DNA of 64,000 nt from Clostridiales bacterium (GTDB lineage: Bacteria; Bacillota; Clostridia; Christensenellales; CAG-138), in contig SFNQ01000022.1 in the NCBI GenBank assembly GCA_004554165.1, forward strand, positions 1 through 64,000, written 5' to 3'. Positions 41,760 to 51,355 of this stretch are shown piece by piece. The position numbers and the translations under genes were made by a program. The first letter of the stretch is position 1. The number at the start of each line of letters is the position of its first letter. Under the pieces are notes generated by a model, which made no database searches, was not told where the DNA came from, and worked only from the letters and a program-made list of their open reading frames with translations.

Positions 41760-42924
41760 GCTCTGCGCGGACATCGGCTACCGCAGCCTCATCAAATATG
41801 GCGAGCAGCTCTGCGGCGACCACGTTGACGTGATCGGTCAGGGAGAGGATACCTCCACCATCGTTCTGGCGGACGGTCTGGGCAGCGGCGTCAAGGCCAG
41901 CATCCTCTCCACGCTCACCAGCCGTATCATTTCCACCATGGTTGCGGAGGGTCTGCCCATCGAGGACTGCGTGGAAACCATCGCCGCCACGCTCCCCGTC
42001 TGCTCCGAGCGTCAGGTGGCCTACTCCACCTTTACGATCATCCGCCTGATCGACAACCGGGAGGCGGAGATCATCGAGTACGACAACCCGGCGGTCATCC
42101 TCCTGCGCGACGGGAAGAACTGCGAGTTCCCAAAGACCGCCCTCAGCATTGGCGGCAAGACCATCTATAAAAGCCGCATCCCTCTGCGGGAAAACGACAT
42201 CTTCGTGGCCATGAGCGACGGCTGCATTCACGCGGGCGTGGGCATGGAGCTGAACTTCGGCTGGGAGCGCGGGGACATCATCGAGTTTCTCGAAACCCTG
42301 TACGACGTGGGCTTTACGGCAAAGACGCTCACCACCATTCTCCTCGACGAGTGTTACAAGCTCTACGGCGGACAGCCGGGCGACGACACCACCGCCTGCG
42401 TGGTCCGCATCCGCAGGCGTGAGCCCATGAACCTTCTCTTCGGCCCGCCGGCCAACCGGGACGACTGCAACAAGATGCTCTCGCTCTTTTTCAGCAAGGA
42501 GGGCAAGCACATCATCTGCGGCGGTACGACCTCCTCCATCGCCGCGGAATACCTGCACAAGCGGGTTGTGCCAAAGCTGGACTATCTGGACCCCGAGGTC
42601 CCGCCGATTGCGGAGATCGAGGGCGTGGATCTGGTGACCGAGGGCGTTATCACCATCAACAAGGTGCTCTCCTACGCCAAGGACTATCTGGAGGACAACG
42701 AGAGCTATACCCAGTGGAGCTATAAAAAGGACGGCGCCTCCCAAATCGCCCGGCTGCTCTTTGAGGAGGCCACGGACATCAATTTCTACGTGGGCCGCGC
42801 CATCAACCCCGCGCACCAGAACCCCAGCCTGCCCATCAACTTCTCGATCAAGATGCAGCTTGTGTCGGAGCTTTCCGACTGTCTCCGCCGCATGGGCAAG
42901 CGCATCAAGGTCAGCTATTTTTAA
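41752..42924 (+). CDS. SpoIIE/PP2C-family serine phosphatase
   Basis: A 390-residue protein with a PP2C-like fold of the SpoIIE/RsbU type. Metal-binding aspartates are visible in TIVLADGLGSGVKA, FVAMSDGCIHAG and GQPGDDTTACVV. The region after about 230 is not recognised. It overlaps the sensory hydrogenase gene by eight bases, indicating coupled translation and probably a signalling pair in which redox or hydrogen state controls a phosphorylated target. No anti-sigma or STAS gene is in the window. Confidence 0.88.
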   Translation: MNKLCADIGYRSLIKYGEQLCGDHVDVIGQGEDTSTIVLADGLGSGVKASILSTLTSRIISTMVAEGLPIEDCVETIAATLPVCSERQVAYSTFTIIRLIDNREAEIIEYDNPAVILLRDGKNCEFPKTALSIGGKTIYKSRIPLRENDIFVAMSDGCIHAGVGMELNFGWERGDIIEFLETLYDVGFTAKTLTTILLDECYKLYGGQPGDDTTACVVRIRRREPMNLLFGPPANRDDCNKMLSLFFSKEGKHIICGGTTSSIAAEYLHKRVVPKLDYLDPEVPPIAEIEGVDLVTEGVITINKVLSYAKDYLEDNESYTQWSYKKDGASQIARLLFEEATDINFYVGRAINPAHQNPSLPINFSIKMQLVSELSDCLRRMGKRIKVSYF

Positions 42925-42957
42925 AAAACGCCCCTTTGACGGGCTCAGGAGAGATTC

Positions 42958-44406
42958 ATGCAAAAACTTCGCAAGTTTGATACCAAGGTGCAGTACCTCA
43001 AATACAAGGTGCTGCGCGAGGTGGCGCGCTACGCCTGGGAGGATACGCTGGAGCAGCATATTCTCGATATCCCCAAATCCATCGTGCCCGGCAAGGAGCC
43101 GACCATGCGCTGCTGCGTCTACAAGGAGCGCGCCATCCTCGCAGAGCGCGTCAAGCTGGCCATGGGCGGCGATCCGGACAATCCCAACGTGATCGAAACC
43201 GTGGACATCGCCTGCGACGAATGCCCCGTGGGCGGCTACACGGTGTCCGAGGACTGCCGCGGCTGCCTCGCGCACCGCTGCGAGGACGTCTGCCGCCGCG
43301 ACGCCATTCAATTTGACAGGCACCAGAAGGCGCACATCGATAAGGAGAAGTGCGTCAACTGCGGCCAGTGCGCGAAGGTCTGCCCCTACAGCGCCATCAA
43401 GAACCACAAGCGCCCCTGCGAAAACGCCTGCAAGGTCGGCGCCATCTCCATGGACGAGCACATGGACGCGCAGATCGATAACAGCAAGTGCATTGCCTGC
43501 GGCGCCTGCGTATACCAGTGTCCCTTTGGCGCGATCATGGACAAATCCTACATTCTGGAGGTAATCCGCATGCTCCGCCAGAGCGGAGAAAGCGGGAACT
43601 GCCGGGTTTTCGCGGTGGTGGCGCCCTCGATCTCCAGCCAGTTTACCTACGCAAAGCTGGGCCAGGTCATCTCCGGCATCAAGGCGCTGGGCTTTTTCGC
43701 GGTGGTCGAAGCGGCGCTGGGCGCGGACATGGTGGCCTACAGGGAGGCTGCGGAGCTGCGCGAAAAGGGGCTGCTCACCAGCAGCTGCTGTCCCGCCTTT
43801 GTCCGCTACATCAAAAACACCTTCCCCGGGCTGACGGGGCATATCTCGCACAACCTTTCGCCCATGGCGGAGATTGCAAAGCAGATCAAGCGCACGCAGC
43901 CGCAGGCAAAGGTGGTGTTCATCGGCCCCTGCACGGCGAAAAAGGCCGAGTGCCGTCAAAGCGGCGTTTCGCCCTATGTGGACAGCGTCATCACCTTTGA
44001 AGAGCTGCAGGCGCTGTTCGACAGCCGCGAAATCGATCTTGCGGCGCTGCCGGAGGATGTGCTGGACAACGCATCCTACTACGGGCGCATCTTCGCCAGA
44101 AGCGGCGGCCTTTCGGACGCGGCGGCGCAGGCCCTGCGGGAGCAGGGGGTGGACGATTTCTCCGTGCAGCCCGTGGTCTGCGACGGCATCGAAGAATGCC
44201 GCGCGGCGCTTTTGAAGCTCAGCCGGGGCGTACAGGGCGGCAATTTCATCGAGGGCATGGCCTGCGTGGGCGGCTGCATCGGCGGCGCGGGCTGTCTCAC
44301 CCACGGGGAGAAGAACAAGGCAGAGGTTGACAAATATGGCCGCGAAGCCTACGAAAAGACCATTTCCGATGCGATCTCGGTGCTGCTTTCCCCGGAACAG
44401 CCCTAG
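42958..44406 (+). CDS. [FeFe] hydrogenase, group B-like
   Basis: A 482-residue protein. A Cys-rich N-terminal region (about 86-108) is followed by two [4Fe-4S] motifs (Cys132/135/138/142 and Cys178/181/184/188) and the H-cluster domain. The H-cluster has L1 TSSCCPAF (274-281), L2 GPCTAKKAE (323-331) and L3 MACVGGCIGGAG. The core motifs are intact, so it can bind an H-cluster. Unlike group A enzymes it lacks a [2Fe-2S] plant-type domain. The direction (hydrogen production or uptake) is unknown. It is the last gene of the adhE-to-hydrogenase block. Confidence 0.88.
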   Translation: MQKLRKFDTKVQYLKYKVLREVARYAWEDTLEQHILDIPKSIVPGKEPTMRCCVYKERAILAERVKLAMGGDPDNPNVIETVDIACDECPVGGYTVSEDCRGCLAHRCEDVCRRDAIQFDRHQKAHIDKEKCVNCGQCAKVCPYSAIKNHKRPCENACKVGAISMDEHMDAQIDNSKCIACGACVYQCPFGAIMDKSYILEVIRMLRQSGESGNCRVFAVVAPSISSQFTYAKLGQVISGIKALGFFAVVEAALGADMVAYREAAELREKGLLTSSCCPAFVRYIKNTFPGLTGHISHNLSPMAEIAKQIKRTQPQAKVVFIGPCTAKKAECRQSGVSPYVDSVITFEELQALFDSREIDLAALPEDVLDNASYYGRIFARSGGLSDAAAQALREQGVDDFSVQPVVCDGIEECRAALLKLSRGVQGGNFIEGMACVGGCIGGAGCLTHGEKNKAEVDKYGREAYEKTISDAISVLLSPEQP

Positions 44407-44713
44407 GCCCGGCCGGGGGGACGGCGTTGGGAGGGGATTCCTTTCATGCCGCGGCCGGGGCGTTTTTCTCGCTTTCCACGAAAAACCGGGTATGACCAGC
44501 GACGCTCCGCGCTGCCTCCGGCAGGCCGGCGGCGCGCTCTGCCCAGACGGTTGCATCAGCCGGGACCTTTGCCCCGGCTGTTTGATTTCTCCCCTCTGAA
44601 GGGACAGGGACCGCAACTCCCCGGCGATGGCTGCGTCTTTGCGGCCCGCTCCGCGGGTCAGCGTTCATAATAGCTTGAGCACTTCCATGTTACAGGAAAG
44701 GCGATTCCTTTTC
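44407..44713. other. Spacer between the hydrogenase operon and the island
   Basis: No gene is supported. An imperfect GC-rich inverted pair (CCCGGCCGGGG near 44408 and CGCGGCCGGGG near 44452) may end the hydrogenase transcript. Base composition shifts to AT-rich after about 44660. Confidence 0.4.
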
Positions 44714-45619
44714 TTATAAACTAAATGTTTCGGCTATCTTATTGGCCGCTTCTTTCATTTGTTCCAAATCGGTACGGACATAATAGTTTAGTGTTGTGCT
44801 TGCATCGGTATGTCCCATGATTTCTTGTACGCTTTTGATATCTGCGCCGCTTGCAATCATCAAAGTTCCACAGGAATGGCGCAAATCGTGTGGAGAAAGG
44901 TCGCGCAGACCGTTGCGTTTCATAAAGTGCTTTACCCTTTCGGTAATCCCATCGGGAAGACGCGGCACATTCTTTCCTGCTTTTCCATGAAAGATAAAAT
45001 TTGTTTCATCATCTGGCAGAAAAGATTGCTCCCGATACTCTTGGAGCAAGGAAATAACTTTCGGGAGCAAGGGGATGGTACGAACGCTGCTTTCTGTCTT
45101 TGGACTATGGACAACGATTCCACTTTTTTGGTGTGTATACTACATTTCTTTCCACGCTCAAAGTCTGCTGTTGAAAATCAATGTCTTTCCATTTTAATCC
45201 TGCAAGTTCTCCGCGGCGCAGTCCCGCGGTTGTCATGAGATAAAGCATGCAACGAAAATCTATCGGGCATTGATCTGCAGCGGCAAAGAAAGCGGTTGCT
45301 TCTTCTTTGCTGAGCGCATCCACCTTTTTCTTTGTTAACTTGGGACATTCCACCTTGTCGATTGGGTTCTTTACAATATAGTCTTGCTCTTTTGCAAACT
45401 TGAAGATCATTGCCAGAAGACAGTATATGTGACGCACGGTTTTCGGTGATGCAGTTCTGCCCAATGGTGTCCGGTGTTGTGTTTGCAAATAAATCAAATA
45501 CTTTCGGATATCAATTGGCGTGATGCCTTGAAGCAGATAGCCTTTAAAATACGACTGTATTCCTCTAGAAAGCGATTCATAATAGGTGAGAGTACTTGGT
45601 TTATGGTTCTGCTATGATA
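44714..45619 (-). pseudogene. Tyrosine recombinase (integrase), frameshifted and N-terminally truncated
   Basis: Read leftward, codons from about 45619 give a SAM-like core-binding segment (LTYYESLSRGIQSYF, GITPIDIRKYL), then the catalytic domain with Arg in TTAGLRRGELAGLKW. The frame breaks at a run of six T (45124-45129) after VVYTPK. Removing one base restores SGIVVHSPKTESSVR and joins the second half, which carries LSPHDLRHSCG (HxxR), GHTDASTTLNYY and the tyrosine. An in-frame stop and no start lie before 45619. It is thus an inactive relic, or the homopolymer shift is an error in an otherwise truncated gene. Confidence 0.85.
45613..45618 (+). promoter_or_regulatory. Extended -10 of the toxin gene
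   Basis: TTCTGCTATGAT has TATGAT (45613-45618) with an upstream TG and no clear -35. It would give a toxin leader of about 57 bases. Confidence 0.35.
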
Positions 45620-45681
45620 AGGACAGGCGTTGCCATAACGGTAGGCGGTTAGCACTTCCCCGATGAAGGGAGGTGACGCCC

Positions 45682-45762
45682 GTGATTACATGGCCGGAAC
45701 TCTTGTCGTTCTGTCTGGTAATGATCGGACTAGCATCTTTATTGAAGAATAAAGAGAAATAA
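45682..45762 (+). CDS. Holin-like toxin of a type I toxin-antitoxin pair
   Basis: A 26-residue peptide starting at GTG 45682 (MITWPELLSF...), a short polar start, one membrane helix and a Lys-rich end (KNKEK). This is the pattern of the putative holin-like toxin (Hol_Tox) peptides of Firmicutes mobile elements. The ribosome binding site GGGAGG (45668-45673) can pair with CTTCCC (45655-45660), which would restrict translation. GGCGGTTA in the leader (45644-45651) is also complementary to TAACCGCC at the stop codon (45760-45767). An opposing promoter (45843-45872) could make an antisense RNA over its 3' end. Toxicity is an inference. Confidence 0.7.
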   Translation: MITWPELLSFCLVMIGLASLLKNKEK

Positions 45763-45793
45763 CCGCCCTCCTGCCAAGATCGCGGTTATTTCT
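45755..45793. terminator. Bidirectional terminator shared by toxin mRNA and antisense RNA
   Basis: A 12-bp stem, AGAAATAACCGC with GCGGTTATTTCT, includes the toxin stop codon. A/T-rich tails are present on both sides. Confidence 0.8.
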
Positions 45794-45838
45794 TAACCAA
45801 GACTGGGCTAACCGTTTACCGGCAACGCCTTTTCCTGT
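45770..45838 (-). ncRNA. Candidate antitoxin RNA
   Basis: A minus-strand promoter at 45843-45872 would start an RNA near 45837. It would run leftward into the hairpin at 45755-45793 and be complementary to the 3' end of the toxin transcript. The 3' boundary is uncertain. Confidence 0.4.
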
Positions 45839-45842
45839 GCTT

Positions 45843-45872
45843 AGTATAGCACGCTGCGCGCGGAGGATGCAA
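45843..45872 (-). promoter_or_regulatory. Antisense (antitoxin) promoter
   Basis: On the minus strand, TTGCAT and TATACT are 18 bases apart, and the -10 is preceded by TGC. No gene lies downstream except the toxin's 3' end in antisense. Confidence 0.5.
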
Positions 45873-45936
45873 GGGCTGTCACGATAAAAAGATGCTCCGC
45901 CTAAAAACAGAGTAGCTCTCAAGATTTTCGGATTAT

Positions 45937-46428
45937 TTAATACGACAATAATGTAAATGAATGTTCTCCCGGTAAGGTCGAAAAATGAATTGTTTCTCCG
46001 GTTAAATCTCCTGCAGCAATCACAACGGAACCTCCGTAGTAATCAAAAACACTACCGTAAGAATCACTTCCATCCGTCGGAACAACGATATCCAAGTCTA
46101 ATCCTGCGGCGTGTGCGTTGATTAGCTGCATGATGGCTTCTGCAAACCTCTGGAAGGCATCGATCCCTTCTTGGCCTTCTTTTATTTTCAACAGCATTTC
46201 TCTAGAATATTCCGTTACGACAAGAACCATGATAGCATTTTCTTCTTCGGAAAAAGTCACGTCTGCCGTTTTGAAAGAATCTGACATGGTTAGCAGTTCC
46301 GCCTCAACGAGATTAAAAACAATCTCCCATTCTTTTTCGGTTAACTCCGGTTTTCGCGCTGCTTCTTCACTTTTACAGCCTGAAAGAAGGAAACACGCTA
46401 ACAAAACCACAAAAACACGCCGAAACAT
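45937..46428 (-). CDS. Hypothetical lipoprotein in the island
   Basis: A 163-residue exported protein: signal peptide with a lipobox (LLSGC, Cys18) and an acidic mature part with no recognised domain. Its codon use is AT-richer than the surrounding chromosome, in keeping with acquisition. ATG 46428 follows GGGAGG. It lies between the toxin locus and a phage-like relic, and its role is unknown. Confidence 0.75.
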   Translation of the reverse strand: MFRRVFVVLLACFLLSGCKSEEAARKPELTEKEWEIVFNLVEAELLTMSDSFKTADVTFSEEENAIMVLVVTEYSREMLLKIKEGQEGIDAFQRFAEAIMQLINAHAAGLDLDIVVPTDGSDSYGSVFDYYGGSVVIAAGDLTGETIHFSTLPGEHSFTLLSY

Positions 46429-46560
46429 TATGAGGCCTCCCTGTTTATTTTTTATGCAAATTTATCTTTTCTTTTTTTCGCGTCATTTAAATTCATAGTA
46501 ACAATGTTTTCAGCCAAAAACAAGCTTTGGTTTTCTTTTTATACGAAAAAACAGGAGGAA

Positions 46561-46758
46561 CTAGCAGGATTGCCGGAGCTGGAGGAGTAGCGCGTGACAG
46601 AGGATGTCGTGATTGCCTCCACCGCCATCGACGGGATGGCGGTGGAGGCGTCCCGCATTAATTAAGTCTACGCGCATTTGGCCAAGGCGTGGCTCGATGA
46701 CGAGGACGCGGTGCAGGACAAGGCGGCGGTGTACTACGAGTGCGTTGTGAGGCACTGA
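46561..46758 (+). pseudogene. Phage-like gene relic
   Basis: One frame reads ELAGLPELEE, stop, RVTEDVVIASTAIDG MAVEASRIN, stop, then VYAHLAKAWLDDEDAVQDKAAVYYECVVRH and a final stop at 46758. Its composition is typical of small phage proteins, but it is interrupted by two in-frame stops. A 15-bp inverted repeat (GCCTCCACCGCCATC) lies inside. I do not recognise the family. Confidence 0.35.
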
Positions 46759-46768
46759 CAAGCCAAGT

Positions 46769-46794
46769 AAAAACGGGGAGAAATCCCCGTTTTT
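46769..46794. terminator. Bidirectional terminator after the relic
   Basis: AAAAACGGGG pairs with CCCCGTTTTT around AGAAAT, with A/T runs on both sides. Confidence 0.7.
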
Positions 46795-46883
46795 GAGTTT
46801 TTGGGACGAGAGAGAGAAATAAAAAGTTGCACAAAAGTTGCACAAGCGGAAGGTAATTGCAATGTCGCTCGTTGTCAAGACAT

Positions 46884-46913
46884 GGAAAAAGCCCCAAATC
46901 TGGGGCTTTTTCC
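46884..46913 (-). terminator. Terminator of tRNA-Asn
   Basis: A 13-bp stem, GGAAAAAGCCCCA with TGGGGCTTTTTCC, one base past the tRNA CCA end, with U-rich sequence on the minus strand. Confidence 0.85.
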
Positions 46914-46914
46914 T

Positions 46915-46990
46915 TGGCTCCCCCTGTTGGACTCGAACCAACGACACTGCGGTTAACAGCCGCATGCTCTACCGACTGAGCTAAGGAGGA
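46915..46990 (-). tRNA. tRNA-Asn (anticodon GTT)
   Basis: A 76-base cloverleaf on the minus strand with encoded CCA. The acceptor TCCTCCT pairs with AGGGGGA (one G-U). The anticodon loop CTGTTAACC gives GTT, and the T arm is GGTTCGAGTCC. Its 3' end faces the island, the usual orientation for a tRNA integration site. Confidence 0.95.
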
Positions 46991-47002
46991 TCGAACAGGA
47001 AA

Positions 47003-47031
47003 ATTCTACAGGATAGTTGCGCGGCTTGCAA
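47003..47031 (-). promoter_or_regulatory. Promoter of tRNA-Asn
   Basis: On the minus strand, TTGCAA and TAGAAT have a 17-base spacer, ending 12 bases before the tRNA. Confidence 0.75.
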
Positions 47032-47112
47032 GCCTCGATTCAATCGATTATTTGAAAATAATCCTGCTTTTCTTTGAAATTCTCTCTGTTTTATCAATAT
47101 GCTTTGCTTTGA

Positions 47113-47141
47113 TTGACGTTTTTATGCGCTACTACTATAAT
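47113..47141 (+). promoter_or_regulatory. Promoter abutting the PH-like membrane protein gene
   Basis: TTGACG (47113-47118) and TATAAT (47136-47141) have a 17-base spacer. An ATG begins six bases after the -10, so the transcript would start at it. Confidence 0.8.
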
Positions 47142-47147
47142 AAAACC

Positions 47148-47669
47148 ATGGAACATCGAGTGGAGCATCATATCTGTATGGAAAAATCGGAGCCGCGCCG
47201 CAGCTTCATCCGCAGCGACGGCCTGCTGTATGTGCTGCTGCTTGTGGGCGTGGTTTCGATTATCGTGCTCGGTACGACGCTTTCCGAGCGGTATGGCTGG
47301 CCCCGCGCCTATACGCAGATTGCGCTGTACGCCATCCTCATCGCCATCGGCATTGCCGTCTACCGGGTCCGCCTGATGAGCTTCCGCTATTCGCTGACCG
47401 ACCGCATGCTGACGGTGGATCGCATCGTCGGCAAAAAGGAACGTGCCGAGGCGCATGTGCATCTCTCCGACATTTGCCGCATCCGCCCCTGTGCGGCGCT
47501 TTCGGAAGGGGAGGGCGGCAGGCATTTGAAGCTGTGCCACGGGAACCGGGCGGCCGCCACGGCCGTCACCTACCGTGTCGGTGGGGAGGAGCGCACGCTG
47601 CTGCTGGGACTCAGCGAAGAAATGAAGGAAAGGCTGATCGCACAATGGAAAACCGTCCGCCGCTCCTAG
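47148..47669 (+). CDS. Two-helix membrane protein with a PH-like C-terminal domain
   Basis: A protein of about 173 residues. Two membrane helices (about 26-46 and 60-78) are followed by a soluble beta-rich part (RYSLTDRMLTVDRIVGKKERAEAHVHLSDICRI) that resembles bacterial PH-like domains. The family is a guess. ATG 47148 coincides with the predicted transcription start, implying leaderless translation. ATG 47178, with GTGGAG 12 bases before it, is the alternative. The upstream frame to 47052 includes the promoter and is rejected. The stop overlaps the start of the decarboxylase gene. Confidence 0.65.
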   Translation: MEHRVEHHICMEKSEPRRSFIRSDGLLYVLLLVGVVSIIVLGTTLSERYGWPRAYTQIALYAILIAIGIAVYRVRLMSFRYSLTDRMLTVDRIVGKKERAEAHVHLSDICRIRPCAALSEGEGGRHLKLCHGNRAAATAVTYRVGGEERTLLLGLSEEMKERLIAQWKTVRRS

Positions 47670-49055
47670 GCGCGCTTCCCCGCGTGCTCGGCGATTATGC
47701 GGAGCGCGGCTGCGCGCGGTTTCATATGCCCGGACACAAGGCACGGGGACTGGGCGGCTTTTTTCGGGAAAGCCTTGCTGGCTGGGACGTAACGGAGCTG
47801 TCCATAACGGACGACCTGCACCGGCCCGAGGGGGTGCTGCGCCGCACGGCGGAGCAATACCGCAGGGCCTATGGCGCGCAGGACTCCTTCCTGAGCGTGG
47901 GCGGCTCCAGTCTGGCCGTGCAGGCCATGATCCTGTCGCTGTCGCAGACGGACAAGCTGCTGCTCGGCCGCGATTGTCACAAAAGCGCCATTGCGGGCGC
48001 CATCCTCTCCGGCATAGACCTGGATTTTTTTGACCCCGTTTACGACGGGACGCTGGGCATGACGGGCCTGCCCACTCCGGAGGAGGCGGACGCCGCGCTG
48101 GCGCAGACCGGCGCCACCGCGCTGCTTGTGACCTCCCCGAACGCCTATGGCTTTTGCGCGGACATTCCCGCGCTTGCGGAAACCGCGCACCGGCATGGCG
48201 CCCTGCTGCTGGTGGACGCGGCGCACGGGGCCCATTTCCCCTTTTCTCCCCTGCTGCCCCGGCCGGTCGGCGGCTTTGCGGACCTTTGGAGCCACAGCCA
48301 GCACAAAACCATGAACGCGCTGACCCAGGCCGCAACGCTCCATCTGGGCCGCTGCCGCATTGCGCCCGAAACAGTACAGCGGCAGCTCTCGCTGCTGGAG
48401 ACCTCAAGCCCGTCCTACCTGCTGCTCTCCTCGCTGGACTGGGCGCTGCATACGGCCCGGCGGCAGGACTGGAGCGCCCACGCAAAGCGCTGCGCCGCCC
48501 TCAGCGAGGTGATCAGCGGCATGGCGGGGCTCTCTGTGCTGCATACGCCCGCGCTGCGCGGGGCGGTGGAGCATGACATCACGCGCCTGGTGATCGACGT
48601 TTCCGGGCGGGGAATCAGCGGCTATCGCGCCAGAACCGTGCTGGAAGCGGAGAATGTTTTCATCGAGATGGCGGATGCGCGGCGTCTTGTGCTCATCACC
48701 TCGCCGGAGGACGACCCCGCCTGGTATCCGCGTCTTTTGGACGCGCTGCAACGCCTGCCCTATGAAAACCGGCGGGTGACGCTGCCGGAGCCGCGGCAAT
48801 TTGCTCCGCAGCGCTGTCTTTCGCTGCGCGAGGCCGCGCTTGCCGATCAGGAGCTTCTGCCGCTGGCCGATGCGGGCGGCCGGATCGCGGGCGCCGCGGT
48901 GGGACTGTATCCGCCGGGCATTGCCGCCGTTACCCCCGGAGAGCGGTTTTCACAGGAAATCATCGACGCGCTGCTGGCGTCCGAAACCGCCGGCGCCGCC
49001 CTGTTCGGCGCACAGGGCGGCTGCGTCAGCGTCGTAAAGGAAAGCGGGCCGAAGC

Positions 49056-49063
<8 letters not shown>
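47645..49063 (+). CDS. Orn/Lys/Arg decarboxylase-family PLP enzyme (YaaO-like)
   Basis: A 472-residue fold type I PLP enzyme. FHMPGHKARG (about 27-36), SVGGSSLAVQAMILSL, LLVDAAHGAHFPF and the PLP-lysine motif WSHSQHKTMNALTQ are visible. The length matches the short YaaO/SpeA-type group that lacks the N-terminal wing of inducible decarboxylases. It sits directly before holB and ricT, as yaaO precedes that group in Bacillus, which supports the assignment. The substrate (Arg, Lys or Orn) is uncertain. It starts inside the preceding gene. Confidence 0.85.
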
Positions 49064-50005
<942 letters not shown>

Positions 50006-50009
<4 letters not shown>

Positions 50010-51238
50010 CAACGGTTGTGGGCGTCCGGTTCAAAACCAGCGGACGCATCTACTATTTTGACCCCGCGGGCTTTGCCATCGCGGAGAACGACGGCGTGAT
50101 CGTCGAGACCGCGCGCGGCACGGAGTTTGGCGAGGTTGCGCAGCTGCCGCACGAGGTGGAGGACGAGCAGGTGGTGCAGCCACTCAAGCCCATCCTGCGC
50201 GTGGCCACGGCGGAGGACCGGCGCATGCGCGAGCAGAACGCCGCGAAGGAAGCCGACGCCTTCGCCATCTGCGAGAACAAGATACGGCATCACAAGCTGG
50301 ACATGAAGCTGGTGGACGTGGAATACGCCTTCAACGGCAGCAAGATCATCTTTTACTTTACTGCGGACGAGCGCGTGGACTTCCGCGAGCTTGTCAAGGA
50401 TCTGGCGGCGCAGTTCCGCACGCGCATTGAGCTGCGGCAGATCGGCGTGCGCGACGAGGCGAAAATGCTCGGCGGCCTGGGCTCCTGCGGCCGCCCCGTG
50501 TGCTGCAAGACCTTCCTTGAGGATTTCCATCCCGTCTCCATCAAAATGGCCAAGGAGCAGAACCTGTCCCTGAGCCCCACGAAGATCTCCGGGCTCTGCG
50601 GCAGGCTCATGTGCTGTCTGCAATACGAACAGGCCGCCTATGAGGAAATGAAAAAGAAAATGCCCCGCACCGGCAAGGAGATTCAAACGCCGGACGGCGT
50701 TGGCATTGCGGTGGAAAACAACGCGATCACCGAGCGCACCCGCGTGCGCCTGACCATGCCGGACGGCACGGTGGAGCTGCGCGAGTATCACTACACCCAG
50801 CTGGCAAAGCCCGGCGAGCCGCTGCCGGAGAACGTGGCCATACCCCCGCGCCGCGAGCGCAGCGCGGAAAGCCAGACCGCATCGTTCGGCCAGTATATTC
50901 CGCCCGAGCTGCCCGATGGAGCCGCAAAGGACGAGGCCCCGGAGGATAAGCCCCGCCGCAGAAGGCGCGGCGGCCGGCGCCACAGCGCAAAGCCGCAGCA
51001 GGAGGGTTCCCCGCAGCAGCAGCCGGCTACGGCAGGCGAAGGCAGCGAGCGGAAGAGCCGCCCGCCGCGCAGGCGCGGCAGCGGCGCGGGCAGCGCGCAG
51101 CAAGCCGCCGCAGCCGGGTCCTCCCCTGCGGGGGGCGCGGATAAGCCCGTGCAGCACCGCAGGCGGCGCAGCGGCGCAGGCCGCAACAGGCAGGCGGGCG
51201 CGCAGCCCGGAACGCAGGGCGCCCCCTCCGACGGCTGA
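50006..51238 (+). CDS. ricT: PSP1-domain protein RicT (YaaT)
   Basis: A 410-residue protein. The PSP1 domain covers about 1-270, with the conserved GTEFGEV near residue 36 and cysteine groups GSCGRPVCCKTF and SGLCGRLMCC that bind iron-sulphur clusters in the Bacillus RicAFT complex, a cofactor of RNase Y. Relatives end near 275-300 residues. Here a further 110 residues of Arg, Gly, Gln and Pro form a disordered basic tail suited to RNA binding. It follows holB with a four-base overlap. Confidence 0.9.
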
Positions 51239-51293
51239 GCCGCGGGACGTGGGTTCTGTCCCCGGCTTTACGGGGAATTCGAGCCGGTGCAGC

Positions 51294-51321
51294 TTGCTTT
51301 TTCGGGCGGCTGTGATATAAT
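51294..51321 (+). promoter_or_regulatory. Promoter of the ferredoxin gene
   Basis: TTGCTT (51294-51299) and TATAAT (51316-51321) with a 16-base spacer and TG upstream of the -10. Confidence 0.6.
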
Positions 51322-51355
51322 GTAGAAAAAATATTCTTCATCTGGAGGTTTTCCC

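Noticed and set aside
41746..44616. 956-codon open frame antisense to the phosphatase and hydrogenase genes
   Set aside because: The opposite strand carries well-defined SpoIIE and [FeFe]-hydrogenase proteins; the antisense product has no recognisable domain.
44407..44713. Possible attL matching the tRNA-Asn 3' end
   Set aside because: No stretch resembling the tRNA 3' end could be found here by eye.
46561..46965. 134-codon minus-strand frame over the phage relic and tRNA-Asn
   Set aside because: It runs through a tRNA gene and two terminators and has no start signal.
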